A DNA stretch of 10,488 nt, taken from assembly GCA_946546075.1 (NCBI GenBank), contig CAMNNV010000030.1:1-10488 (forward strand). The letters are read 5' to 3'. The notes beneath the pieces were generated by a model that saw nothing but the letters and a program-made list of their open reading frames with translations, made no database searches and was not told the origin of the DNA. The translations under genes and the position numbers were made by a program. The DNA is from an uncultured Bacillota bacterium (GTDB lineage Bacteria; Bacillota; Clostridia; Peptostreptococcales; Anaerovoracaceae). Shown one piece after another: positions 1 through 6,442 of the stretch (position 1 is its first letter; each line of letters begins with the position of its first letter).

Positions 1-861
1 ATCCCCGAGCCTCGTTATATATCTGTTTGAAACATCACAGAAGAATATTTCACCTGTGAGATAATCGTCATCCTTCCTAAGCATGCTGTTGAGCATCCCG
101 GACAGTTCCCGGATGGATTCCTTATCGTAGACTTCACCGTCCTTCACCAGGAAAACGAAGTCCGTAGATACCGGCAGTATGAAGAAATCCCCCTCCATGA
201 CCGGCAGCGTCATATCGATGAACTCGTCATAGAGCATACATGTGGCGCCGCCCACTCCGCAGGTGATCCCAGCAAGAAAGATCTCATCATTTTTGAAATC
301 GGACTTACAGATCTCAATAGGAAATCTCTGCTTGGAATTCTCAATGGCGATCTCGTACAGCTCCGCTTCGTAGATCCCGTGCTCTTCGATCATGTCATCT
401 GTCACTAAAGTCCCATACACATGTCCGTTCGGCAACTGTGATATCAGGGTATACGTGATCACCATATCAAAGAAAGACCTGTGAGGTATACGGTCTATGA
501 TCTGCTCATACTTATCCCGATTCACAAGGCGTATGAGCAGGTGCTCGCAGAAGGACTGCCGATCTACGGCGATCTCCGGAAGATGCTCCGGTCTGGAATC
601 GAGTCCCTCCTCTGTCATCTTCGCCACATGACGGATGATATCCTCCATCTCTTCTTCAGATTCCATGGCGTCGTACAACCAGCTCAGATCCATACAGATC
701 CCGACCTCAGAATCATCACAGCTGACCGACAGTCCTCTGTAAGGATTATGCATCTTCATATCTGCATCCATGACCTCCACCTTGATATTGCTGTACCTCT
801 CCGGCATATACTCGCAGATGCCGTCCTTGACATTGCACAAAAATTCCTCGTAGCTAAACAT
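1..861 (-). CDS. DUF5688 family protein, C-terminus cut by window edge
   Basis: This reading frame stays open for 287 codons from an ATG at 859-861 to the window edge, so the stop codon lies outside. The start follows a strong ribosome binding site (GGGAGGAG) about 6 bases upstream. The protein is acidic and soluble, with no signal peptide or membrane segment. It begins MFSYEEFLCNVKDGICEYMP and has a Gly/Cys-containing stretch near residues 198-210 (ITCGVGGATCMLY) followed near 225-238 by FFILPVSTDFVFLV. These resemble the late conserved part of DUF5688, a family of unknown function found mainly in gut Clostridia, often in several copies per genome. The family is usually somewhat over 300 residues, so roughly the last tenth may be missing. 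The gene has its own promoter and lies behind a terminator, so it is separate from the obgE operon. The family call is from memory of the pattern; no function is claimed. Confidence 0.7.
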   Translation of the reverse strand, partial: MFSYEEFLCNVKDGICEYMPERYSNIKVEVMDADMKMHNPYRGLSVSCDDSEVGICMDLSWLYDAMESEEEMEDIIRHVAKMTEEGLDSRPEHLPEIAVDRQSFCEHLLIRLVNRDKYEQIIDRIPHRSFFDMVITYTLISQLPNGHVYGTLVTDDMIEEHGIYEAELYEIAIENSKQRFPIEICKSDFKNDEIFLAGITCGVGGATCMLYDEFIDMTLPVMEGDFFILPVSTDFVFLVKDGEVYDKESIRELSGMLNSMLRKDDDYLTGEIFFCDVSNRYITRLGD

Positions 862-911
862 ATAACTCCTCCCTCTCTAATGAATTCCCAATAATTACCT
901 TTCTTGGTATT

Positions 912-940
912 ATATTACATCTCCTGCCATATTCTGTCAA
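912..940 (-). promoter_or_regulatory. Housekeeping-type promoter of the DUF5688 gene
   Basis: On the minus strand a perfect -35 box TTGACA (935-940) is followed by a 17-base spacer and a -10 box TAATAT (912-917). A second -10-like TATAAT overlaps it three bases further on, but with a 20-base spacer. Transcription would start near position 905 and give a leader of about 45 bases before the ATG at 861. The box match is the best in the window. Confidence 0.75.
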
Positions 941-980
941 TCCCTATTTGGAAAAATTTTCTACAGGCGCCATTCCGCAC

Positions 981-1013
981 AAAAAAACGAAGCCTGATTT
1001 CAGACTTCGTTTC
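981..1013 (-). terminator. Rho-independent terminator after the DUF2344 gene
   Basis: Read on the minus strand, an ACGAAGTCTG / CAGGCTTCGT stem (one G-T wobble, loop AAAT) is followed at once by seven T residues (981-987 as A on the plus strand). It lies about 15 bases past the DUF2344 stop codon, so it closes the rplU-to-DUF2344 transcription unit and separates it from the DUF5688 promoter. Confidence 0.85.
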
Positions 1014-1028
1014 ATATCTTCCTACGAC

Positions 1029-1706
1029 CTACTGAAAGGGATCTTCGGTGAACAGGATCTTCTTCCTCTTCACCCGCACTTCGCTTCGGTCCGTATCGAT
1101 TCCTGCAAACGTCATGAACGTGCTGAGGATCAGCTCCGGGCTCAGGTTGGATGTGCTCCCCTGATCCATGAGCATCTCGAGGACCAGTTCGTCATCTGCT
1201 ACTGCCCCTGTGATCTGACGGATCATAGGCTTGATGTCCACTTCCTTCAGTTCCTTCTTTTTCTTTTGTTTTTTGAGAGTCACGATCCTGTCCTGTGCAA
1301 GATAGCTTCCGATCTGCCCATCCACATCGCACTTTTTGCCATGCAAAGGGATCACGGCTTCATAGATCGCGGCGCACGTCATGGAAGAGAGCGTCTTTCT
1401 CTCTTTGCGCTGCCTCTCGCATTTTTTGAGATCGATACCTTCCGGCATGGTGATGCGGAGCGCTTCCAGAAGCTCTGCCGGCTCCCTGTCATCCGGTGTT
1501 TCGAACTCGATGAATTCCTCTTCTGCTTCATAGCCAAGGGACAGCGGCTGGGCGAATCCCATCTTCGGATGAGGATTGAACCCCTGGGAATAGGACAGAG
1601 CGATCCCTGCCCTCTTGAAGGCCCGCTTGAACATGCGCATCACATCGAGATGGGATGTGTAACAAATGGTGCCGGTCTTGGAGAATTCGATCACGTATTT
1701 ACTCAT
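1029..1706 (-). CDS. DUF2344 / TIGR03936 radical SAM-linked protein
   Basis: A 225-residue soluble protein that matches the TIGR03936/DUF2344 family, which is encoded next to, or fused to, TIGR03960 radical SAM proteins. The hallmarks are visible: YTSHLDVMRMFKRAFKRAG near residues 16-34, then YSQGFNPHPKMGFAQPLSLG near 39-58. The start ATG at 1706 has an AAAGGAGG site 6 bases upstream, inside the end of the preceding radical SAM gene, and the two frames overlap by 8 bases (1699-1706). That overlap implies coupled translation and a joint role. The biochemical function of the pair was not established as far as I know; the RNA-modification link often suggested rests on the radical SAM partner and on the ribosomal neighbourhood, and is inference. 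A terminator follows the stop codon, so this is the last gene of the unit. Confidence 0.9.
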   Translation of the reverse strand: MSKYVIEFSKTGTICYTSHLDVMRMFKRAFKRAGIALSYSQGFNPHPKMGFAQPLSLGYEAEEEFIEFETPDDREPAELLEALRITMPEGIDLKKCERQRKERKTLSSMTCAAIYEAVIPLHGKKCDVDGQIGSYLAQDRIVTLKKQKKKKELKEVDIKPMIRQITGAVADDELVLEMLMDQGSTSNLSPELILSTFMTFAGIDTDRSEVRVKRKKILFTEDPFQ

Positions 1707-3576
1707 GAGCCGCCTCCTTTCCGGTATTCACAGGGAATCTGCCTTCCTCTACGCCATAGAAGCATTTGACATGCTTGTTCATGCCGCAACCGGCGCATCC
1801 CTGCCTGCAGTCCGGCGTCACCATAGCCTGCTTCGCCTTCTCGTTTTCGCGCTCCAGAAATCTCCTGTCGATGAGAGGATCGATGATCTCCCAAGGCAGG
1901 ATCTCTTCATAGGATCGCTCTCTGTACGCATAGAACTCAGCTGTAACTCCCGTCTCCTCCATGGCCTTCTCCCAAAGCTCAGGGGCGTGGTATTCCGTCC
2001 ATGCATCGAACTTGCATCCCATCCTCCAGGCCTTTTCGATGAGAGAACCCACCTTCCTGTCGCCTCTTGCGATGATGGCCTCCAGGGTGCTGGTCTTCGT
2101 CTCATGGTAGTTGAAGGTGACGCCCTTCATCCTCAGTTTCTCACGAAGGTGGTCGTGTTTCTTTATGAAGGACTCCGGTCTGTCCTGCGGTGCCCACTGG
2201 AACGGTGTGTGTGGCTTCGGCACGAAGTTTGACACGCTGACGGTGATGCGGAAACGTCCGCCTTTGCGGCCCCGTATGTCATAATTGATGTCCCGGATCT
2301 TCTTTGCGATATCGGCGATGCCGTCCAGGTCTTCGAAGGTCTCTCCCGGAAGTCCGTCCATGAAGTAGAGCTTGATGGTCTCCCAACCCAGCTCGATGGC
2401 CTGCTCCACGGCAGAGTATATGTCGTCTTCTGTGATATTTTTATTGATGATATCTCTGAGTCTCTGGGTACCCGCTTCCGGTGCAAAAGTAAGGCCCGAC
2501 TTGCGGTATCCCTGGATCTCGTCCAGCACTTTGAATGAGAAGGAATCCAGTCTCAGTGATGGCAGCGAAAGCGCTACGTTCTGCGCCTTGCAGAGCCCCA
2601 TCAGTTCCGTTGCCATGTCTTCAAACTCGGAATGATCGCTCGTAGAAAGCGAGAGAAGAGAAAGTTCTTCATGCCCCGTGTTCTTCAGCTGCTTCATGGC
2701 GATATCCAGGATCGTATCCTTTTTTCTCTCCCTGACCGGCCTGTATATCATTCCTGCCTGACAGAACCTGCAGCCTCTGGTGCAGCCTCGGAAAGTCTCT
2801 ACCACCGAACGGTCGTGGACCGCATCGATGAACGGGACGATGTTGGCCGTCGGGAATTCCGCCTTGTCGAGATCCTGCAGGACAGCTCTTCTGACCCTAT
2901 CGGGAGCATCCGGCACCAGCTTCTCGTACGCTCTTACGGTACCGTCTTCGTTGTAGGAAACATCATAAAACGACGGCACGTAGACGCCGTCCAGCTTCCC
3001 GCACTTTGCGAGATACTCTGCCTTGGAGGAAGCCTCCTGTTTCAGAAGGAGCACCTGCTCCAGCAGCTCCTCGCCGTCTCCCACAAGGAACATGTCGATG
3101 AAGTCAGCCAGCGGCTCCGGATTGAAGGCGCACGGGCCTCCTGCCACGATGACGGGATCCGTTTCTTCCCTTTCCTCGCGCCTCACCTCGAGGCCGGCAA
3201 GATCCAGCATGTTCAGGATGTTCGTAAAGGACATTTCATACTGGAGGGTGAATCCCACCACGTCCATCTGGCGCAAAGGCGTGAAGGTCTCAAGGGTGAA
3301 GAGTTCCATACCCTCCTGACGCATGAGCTCCTCCATGTCCGGTGCAGGGGCAAACGCCCTCTCGCAGGCGATCTGCGGGTTCTTGTTCAGGACATTGTAG
3401 AGCACCTGCATGCCCGTATACGACATGCCGATTTCGTAGGTGTCCGGGAAACAAAAGCCCATCCGAACGGATACCTCCGTCGGATCTTTGACGACGCTGT
3501 TGACCTCGCCCCCTATATATCTGGCCGGTTTTTCGACTCTTTTTAAAATTTTGTCCAGTTTCTTATCTATTTTCAT
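1699..3576 (-). CDS. TIGR03960 B12-binding-like radical SAM protein
   Basis: A 625-residue predicted radical SAM enzyme. Residues about 20-175 form a cobalamin-binding-like region (FPDTYEIGMSYTGMQ, then VIVAGGPCAFNPEPLADFID and LVGDGEE), but I see no DxHxxG cobalamin-ligand motif. The radical SAM core follows, with the [4Fe-4S] triad CxxxCxxC at Cys265, Cys269 and Cys272 (RGCTRGCRFCQAG), and later GLTFAPEAGTQRLR and FVPKPHTPFQW, both typical of this group. The C-terminal end carries a second CxxxCxxC cluster at Cys590, Cys594 and Cys597, which may hold another iron-sulfur cluster or metal. The start ATG at 3576 overlaps the stop of the HD gene as TAATG, so translation is probably coupled by re-initiation. 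Its end overlaps the DUF2344 gene by 8 bases. In many genomes the two are one fused protein; here they are split. Substrate unknown. Confidence 0.92.
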   Translation of the reverse strand: MKIDKKLDKILKRVEKPARYIGGEVNSVVKDPTEVSVRMGFCFPDTYEIGMSYTGMQVLYNVLNKNPQIACERAFAPAPDMEELMRQEGMELFTLETFTPLRQMDVVGFTLQYEMSFTNILNMLDLAGLEVRREEREETDPVIVAGGPCAFNPEPLADFIDMFLVGDGEELLEQVLLLKQEASSKAEYLAKCGKLDGVYVPSFYDVSYNEDGTVRAYEKLVPDAPDRVRRAVLQDLDKAEFPTANIVPFIDAVHDRSVVETFRGCTRGCRFCQAGMIYRPVRERKKDTILDIAMKQLKNTGHEELSLLSLSTSDHSEFEDMATELMGLCKAQNVALSLPSLRLDSFSFKVLDEIQGYRKSGLTFAPEAGTQRLRDIINKNITEDDIYSAVEQAIELGWETIKLYFMDGLPGETFEDLDGIADIAKKIRDINYDIRGRKGGRFRITVSVSNFVPKPHTPFQWAPQDRPESFIKKHDHLREKLRMKGVTFNYHETKTSTLEAIIARGDRKVGSLIEKAWRMGCKFDAWTEYHAPELWEKAMEETGVTAEFYAYRERSYEEILPWEIIDPLIDRRFLERENEKAKQAMVTPDCRQGCAGCGMNKHVKCFYGVEEGRFPVNTGKEAAHE

Positions 3577-4124
3577 TACAGTTCAATATCCCCGGCTATC
3601 TCTTCCAAAGTCATGCCGGTGACCTTTTCTATATCAGAGACGAATCGGACGACGTCCTTCTTCTTCGCGAGGATAAAAGGCTCCGCCTCCGGTCTTCCAC
3701 GCCGGATGGCCTTGTCGATGATATGCTGATACCGCTTATCGATCCCCGCAAAGTGGTGTTCGATGACGACTCTGTCTCCCAGGCAGACGATATCCGTCTC
3801 GTTCACGGACTCCAGCGGCGAGAACGGGTCGTAGTGCATGTGCACTTCTATGATCTTCGCTTCCTGCTCGTATCCCAGCTGCCTCATGATGGCAGCCCCT
3901 TCTTTTTCGTGGTCCTCTGCCAGCCTTACGACATCGTGGAGCATGCCGGCTGCATAGATCAGGTCCATATCGAGATCATAGCCCCTCTCTATGAGCTTCT
4001 CCCCCACTGCACATGCAACGAGAGCGACTGCCTCGCAGTGCTGCCGGATGTGGGGCGGCGTTTCATACTTGTCCCACAGCCTGATGCATTCTTCTTTTGT
4101 CGGATGTTTCTGTTTCACTTGCAT
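3576..4124 (-). CDS. HD-domain phosphohydrolase, unassigned
   Basis: A 182-residue cytosolic protein with the metal-binding residues of the HD superfamily in order: His29 (RQHCEAVA), His63-Asp64 (MLHDVVR), His72 (EDHEKEGA), His95 (VHMHYDP) and Asp111/Asp117 (TDIVCLGDR). Such proteins hydrolyse phosphoester bonds, often in nucleotides; the substrate here is unknown. The pattern around His29 and His72 recalls the HD domain found fused to MobA-like nucleotidyltransferases rather than the Ap4A hydrolase YqeK. I chose ATG at 4124, one base after the obgE stop (TAA-A-ATG), with GAGG about 12 bases upstream in the end of obgE. A TTG at 4145 in the same frame would add seven residues and overlap obgE by 20 bases, but it has no ribosome binding site. 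The stop codon overlaps the radical SAM start. Some annotators would use 4145. Confidence 0.88.
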   Translation of the reverse strand: MQVKQKHPTKEECIRLWDKYETPPHIRQHCEAVALVACAVGEKLIERGYDLDMDLIYAAGMLHDVVRLAEDHEKEGAAIMRQLGYEQEAKIIEVHMHYDPFSPLESVNETDIVCLGDRVVIEHHFAGIDKRYQHIIDKAIRRGRPEAEPFILAKKKDVVRFVSDIEKVTGMTLEEIAGDIEL

Positions 4125-4125
4125 T

Positions 4126-5424
4126 TTAGAAGTAATCCTCGTCAAAGTATTCCAGTTCGAAATCTGCGATCTTGATGATGTCTCCGTCCTCCAGCCCCAT
4201 CTCCTTCAGTTTGTCGATGGCGCCGGATTTCTCTATATACTTATACAGATATCGCATGGAGCCGAAATCCTGGAAGTTGGTGGAGTTGAAGATCTTCATC
4301 AGCTGCTTTCCTTCCAGCACGTATTCACGGCCGTTGAAGGAAGGATATACCGTCCTGTAATCCGGATCGATATCGTCCTTTTCGAAGTCGAACATCTCGT
4401 ATTCTTCTTCCGGTTCTGGGTTGGCAAGAACCTCCTGCAGACGCTGTGCCGCTTCGTTCATCAGTTCCTTGATGCCGTATTCGATTGGTGCTGAGACAGG
4501 GAAAACCTTGTAGCCCTTGCTCTCTGCATACTCTTTGAATTTCAGATATTCCGGAGAATCGTCCCCGATGATATCGATCTTGTTGGCAGCCACGATCTGT
4601 GGCTTGTCCAGCAGCTTCGGATCGTACTGCTCGAGTTCCTTATTGATCTTGTCGAAATCCTCGATTGGATCTCTGCCTTCGCTTCCCGAAACGTCCACCA
4701 CGTGGATCAGGACCTTCGTCCTCTCGATGTGCTTGAGGAACCGGAAGCCCAGTCCTGCTCCCTCGCTGGCACCTTCGATGATCCCTGCGATATCCGCCAT
4801 GACGAAGCTGGTATCGTAAAGCTTTACGACGCCCAGATTCGGGTCGATGGTGGTGAAGTGATAATTTGCGATCTTTGGTTTCGCACTTGTGGCAACGGAA
4901 AGGATCGTGGACTTGCCCACGTTCGGGAATCCTACGAGCCCCACGTCTGCGATCATCTTGAGTTCCAGGATGACCGTACGCTCCTTTGCGAAGCCTCCTG
5001 CCTCTGCAAAATTCGGAGCCTGACGCGTAGAGGTGGTGTACTTGCAGTTGCCCTTACCGCCCTTGCCGCCTTTCGCAGCAACGAAGCTCTGCCCGTGCTC
5101 CTTGAGATCGCGCATCACAAGACCGGACTCTTCGTCGATGACTACGGTGCCCACAGGGACCTTGATGATGAGGTTCTCCCCGGCCTTGCCGTAACGCTTG
5201 CGCTTCATGCCGTTTTGTCCGTCTTCTGCTTCGTATTTTCTTTTGTATCTGAAGTCCATCAGGGTCCTCAGGTTCTCGTCGGCTTCAAAAATGACGTCTC
5301 CGCCTCTTCCGCCGTCTCCTCCGTCAGGTCCCCCATCCGGTACGTATGGATCATGTCTGAATGTGACGGCACCATCGCCGCCCTTTCCTGATCGAATGGT
5401 AATTCTGGCTCTGTCAACTAACAT
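4126..5424 (-). CDS. obgE: GTPase Obg, ribosome assembly
   Basis: A 432-residue essential GTPase that binds the 50S subunit and acts in its late assembly and in stress signalling. All three domains are present: the glycine-rich Obg fold (about 1-158, with DGGPDGGDGGRGGDV at 30-44 and GGKGGKG near 119-125), the GTPase domain (G1 GFPNVGKST at 165-173, G2 TTIDPNLG near 191-198, G3 DIAG at 211-214, G4 NKID at 281-284, G5 SAP at 311-313), and the C-terminal OCT domain (about 345-420), ending in an acidic tail. Length is normal. I chose ATG at 5424 because GGAGG lies 8 bases upstream; a GTG at 5433 in frame would fall on the ribosome binding site. The gene follows rpmA as usual, but a terminator-like hairpin lies between them, and the HD gene begins one base after its stop. 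Confidence 0.97.
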   Translation of the reverse strand: MLVDRARITIRSGKGGDGAVTFRHDPYVPDGGPDGGDGGRGGDVIFEADENLRTLMDFRYKRKYEAEDGQNGMKRKRYGKAGENLIIKVPVGTVVIDEESGLVMRDLKEHGQSFVAAKGGKGGKGNCKYTTSTRQAPNFAEAGGFAKERTVILELKMIADVGLVGFPNVGKSTILSVATSAKPKIANYHFTTIDPNLGVVKLYDTSFVMADIAGIIEGASEGAGLGFRFLKHIERTKVLIHVVDVSGSEGRDPIEDFDKINKELEQYDPKLLDKPQIVAANKIDIIGDDSPEYLKFKEYAESKGYKVFPVSAPIEYGIKELMNEAAQRLQEVLANPEPEEEYEMFDFEKDDIDPDYRTVYPSFNGREYVLEGKQLMKIFNSTNFQDFGSMRYLYKYIEKSGAIDKLKEMGLEDGDIIKIADFELEYFDEDYF

Positions 5425-5448
5425 TGATCTCACCTCCGAACTTGCCTG

Positions 5449-5486
5449 TTAAAAAACAAGCCCCTATAAATAGGGGCTCAAAAAAC
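5449..5486 (-). terminator. Terminator-like hairpin between rpmA and obgE
   Basis: A perfect 8-bp stem AGCCCCTA / TAGGGGCT with a 4-base loop (5459-5478) follows the rpmA stop. On the minus strand it continues as TGTTTTTT, a usable T-tract; on the plus strand an A-rich flank gives T residues in the mirror position, so the element looks bidirectional. It lies only about 12 bases before the obgE ribosome binding site, leaving no room for an obgE promoter downstream. Partial termination or attenuation between rpmA and obgE is the likely meaning. Confidence 0.8.
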
Positions 5487-5489
5487 TTC

Positions 5490-5750
5490 TTACGCTTCCT
5501 TAGGATATACGCTGACCTGTTTTCTTTTTTTGTCTTTTCTCTCGAACTTGACAGCTCCGTCTATCTTTGCAAACAAAGTATCGTCTCCGCCGATTCCAAC
5601 GTTGTTACCAGGGTGAAGCTTAGTTCCTCTCTGTCTAACCAGGATGCTTCCTGCGCTTACGAACTGACCATCACCAGTCTTGACACCAAGACGTTTCGAT
5701 TCACTGTCACGACCGTTCTTCGAGCTACCTACACCTTTTTTACTTGCCAT
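5490..5750 (-). CDS. rpmA: 50S ribosomal protein L27, short N-terminus
   Basis: An 86-residue L27, a large-subunit protein whose N-terminal tail reaches the peptidyl transferase centre. It begins MASKKGVGSSKNGRDSESKR and contains GQFVSAGSILVRQRGTKLHPG near residues 29-49, the standard family sequence. Most Firmicutes make L27 with an extra N-terminal peptide that ends in a xLQFFAS-type site and is removed by the protease Prp. Here that extension is absent: the ATG at 5750 directly precedes the mature-like ASKKG sequence, GAGGAGG lies about 9 bases upstream, and a TAG stop occurs in frame seven codons upstream. The gap to rplU is only 45 bases, so the prp (ysxB) gene normally found there is also missing. 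The unit continues through the hairpin into obgE. Confidence 0.98.
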   Translation of the reverse strand: MASKKGVGSSKNGRDSESKRLGVKTGDGQFVSAGSILVRQRGTKLHPGNNVGIGGDDTLFAKIDGAVKFERKDKKRKQVSVYPKEA

Positions 5751-5795
5751 GTATAGACACCTCCTCGTCTATCTCAAATCGGAAATAATTCTTAA

Positions 5796-6305
5796 TTACA
5801 GAGCTGCCTCGATCGTCTCTAAGATAACTGCTTTAACAGCCTTCTCATCTATCTCGATGCCGTTCTCTTTAGCGAACTCGATGAGTTCTGCCTTCTTCAT
5901 CTGCTTCAATGAAGGTTTATGTTCTTCTGCAGGTGCTGCTCCAGCTGCTTCTGTTTCTACTGCAGGAGCTTCCTCTGCCTTAGCTTCAGTCTTGACTCCG
6001 CCGATGCTGCTGATCTCAACCAGTGTGTATGGCTGTCTGTGACCCTGCTTCTTCCTGTAGTCCTTCTTAGCCTTGTACTTGAAGATGACTACCTTCTTGC
6101 CCTTACCTGATTCAACAGCTGTACCTTCAACTGTTACTCCCTCGAGGTAAGGAGTTCCTACCTTGACTCCGTCTTCTCCTGCCATAGCAAGGACTTTGTC
6201 AAATACTACTGTTTCACCGTCAGCTACGCCCAGCTTCTCAACTGAGATTTTGTCTCCGTTCTCGACCTTGTACTGCTTGCCGCCGGTCTCAATGATTGCA
6301 TACAT
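5796..6305 (-). CDS. rplU: 50S ribosomal protein L21 with SAP/HeH-like tail
   Basis: Residues 1 to about 103 are a complete L21 (MYAIIETGGKQYKV, then KVVIFKYKAKKDYRKKQGHR at 71-90 and TLVEISSI near 94-101), a protein of the large subunit that binds 23S rRNA. The normal length is about 103, but this protein has 169 residues. The extra part is an Ala/Glu-rich linker (about 104-129) and a compact helical segment at 131-169 (LKQMKKAELIEFAKENGIEI, then KAVKAVILETIEAAL). The latter looks like the helix-extended-helix of HeH, SAP or Rho-N-type nucleic-acid-binding motifs. The domain name is my reading of the pattern, not a search result. The reading frame is intact and codon use matches, so it does not look like a frameshift. 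GAGGAGG precedes the ATG at 6305 by about 11 bases. It is the first gene of the rplU-rpmA-obgE unit. Confidence 0.97.
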   Translation of the reverse strand: MYAIIETGGKQYKVENGDKISVEKLGVADGETVVFDKVLAMAGEDGVKVGTPYLEGVTVEGTAVESGKGKKVVIFKYKAKKDYRKKQGHRQPYTLVEISSIGGVKTEAKAEEAPAVETEAAGAAPAEEHKPSLKQMKKAELIEFAKENGIEIDEKAVKAVILETIEAAL

Positions 6306-6398
6306 TTGAATAGTTACCTCCTCTATCCAGTCTCGCCTACTGTAGGCAGGTCAGCCCTGTGCCAACCTTTAAAAGGGCCCACTTCGAGCGGCTTACAT
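6306..6398 (-). promoter_or_regulatory. rplU mRNA leader, probable L21 leader element
   Basis: The stretch between the predicted transcription start (about 6398) and rplU is densely folded. On the minus strand I see, in order, CCTTT/AAAGG (a short self-complementary arm), GGTTGGC pairing with GCTGACC around ACAGG (7 bp with two wobbles), and GCCTA/TAGGC around CAG, then the GAGGAGG site. In Firmicutes, rplU is commonly preceded by an autoregulatory L21 leader RNA. Position and hairpin content fit, but I did not align it to that family's consensus. Confidence 0.55.
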
Positions 6399-6404
6399 CA
6401 TGAT

Positions 6405-6433
6405 ATGATACACTAACGCCGATAGTTTGTAAA
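6405..6433 (-). promoter_or_regulatory. Promoter of the rplU-rpmA-obgE operon
   Basis: On the minus strand, -35 TTTACA (6428-6433) and -10 TATCAT (6405-6410) are separated by exactly 17 bases. Each box differs from the housekeeping consensus at one position. It sits just beyond the LytTR gene stop (6443-6445), and would start transcription near 6398. No terminator was seen between the LytTR stop and this promoter, so some read-through from upstream is possible. Confidence 0.75.
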
Positions 6434-6442
6434 GAAATATTT

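Noticed and set aside
948..1769. 273-codon open frame on the plus strand
   Set aside because: It lies wholly antisense to the DUF2344 and radical SAM genes, has no ribosome binding site, and its translation resembles no family; it spans a clear terminator.
2632..3546. 304-codon open frame on the plus strand
   Set aside because: Antisense to the radical SAM gene, whose motifs are unmistakable; a codon-bias shadow.
4125..4145. TTG start for the HD protein, overlapping obgE by 20 bases
   Set aside because: No ribosome binding site before it; the ATG one base after the obgE stop is the simpler start.
4702..5391. 229-codon open frame on the plus strand
   Set aside because: Antisense to obgE and without family resemblance or ribosome binding site.
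5751..5795. Possible prp (ysxB) gene between rplU and rpmA
   Set aside because: Only 45 bases are available and they hold the rpmA ribosome binding site; there is no room for a protease of about 110 residues.
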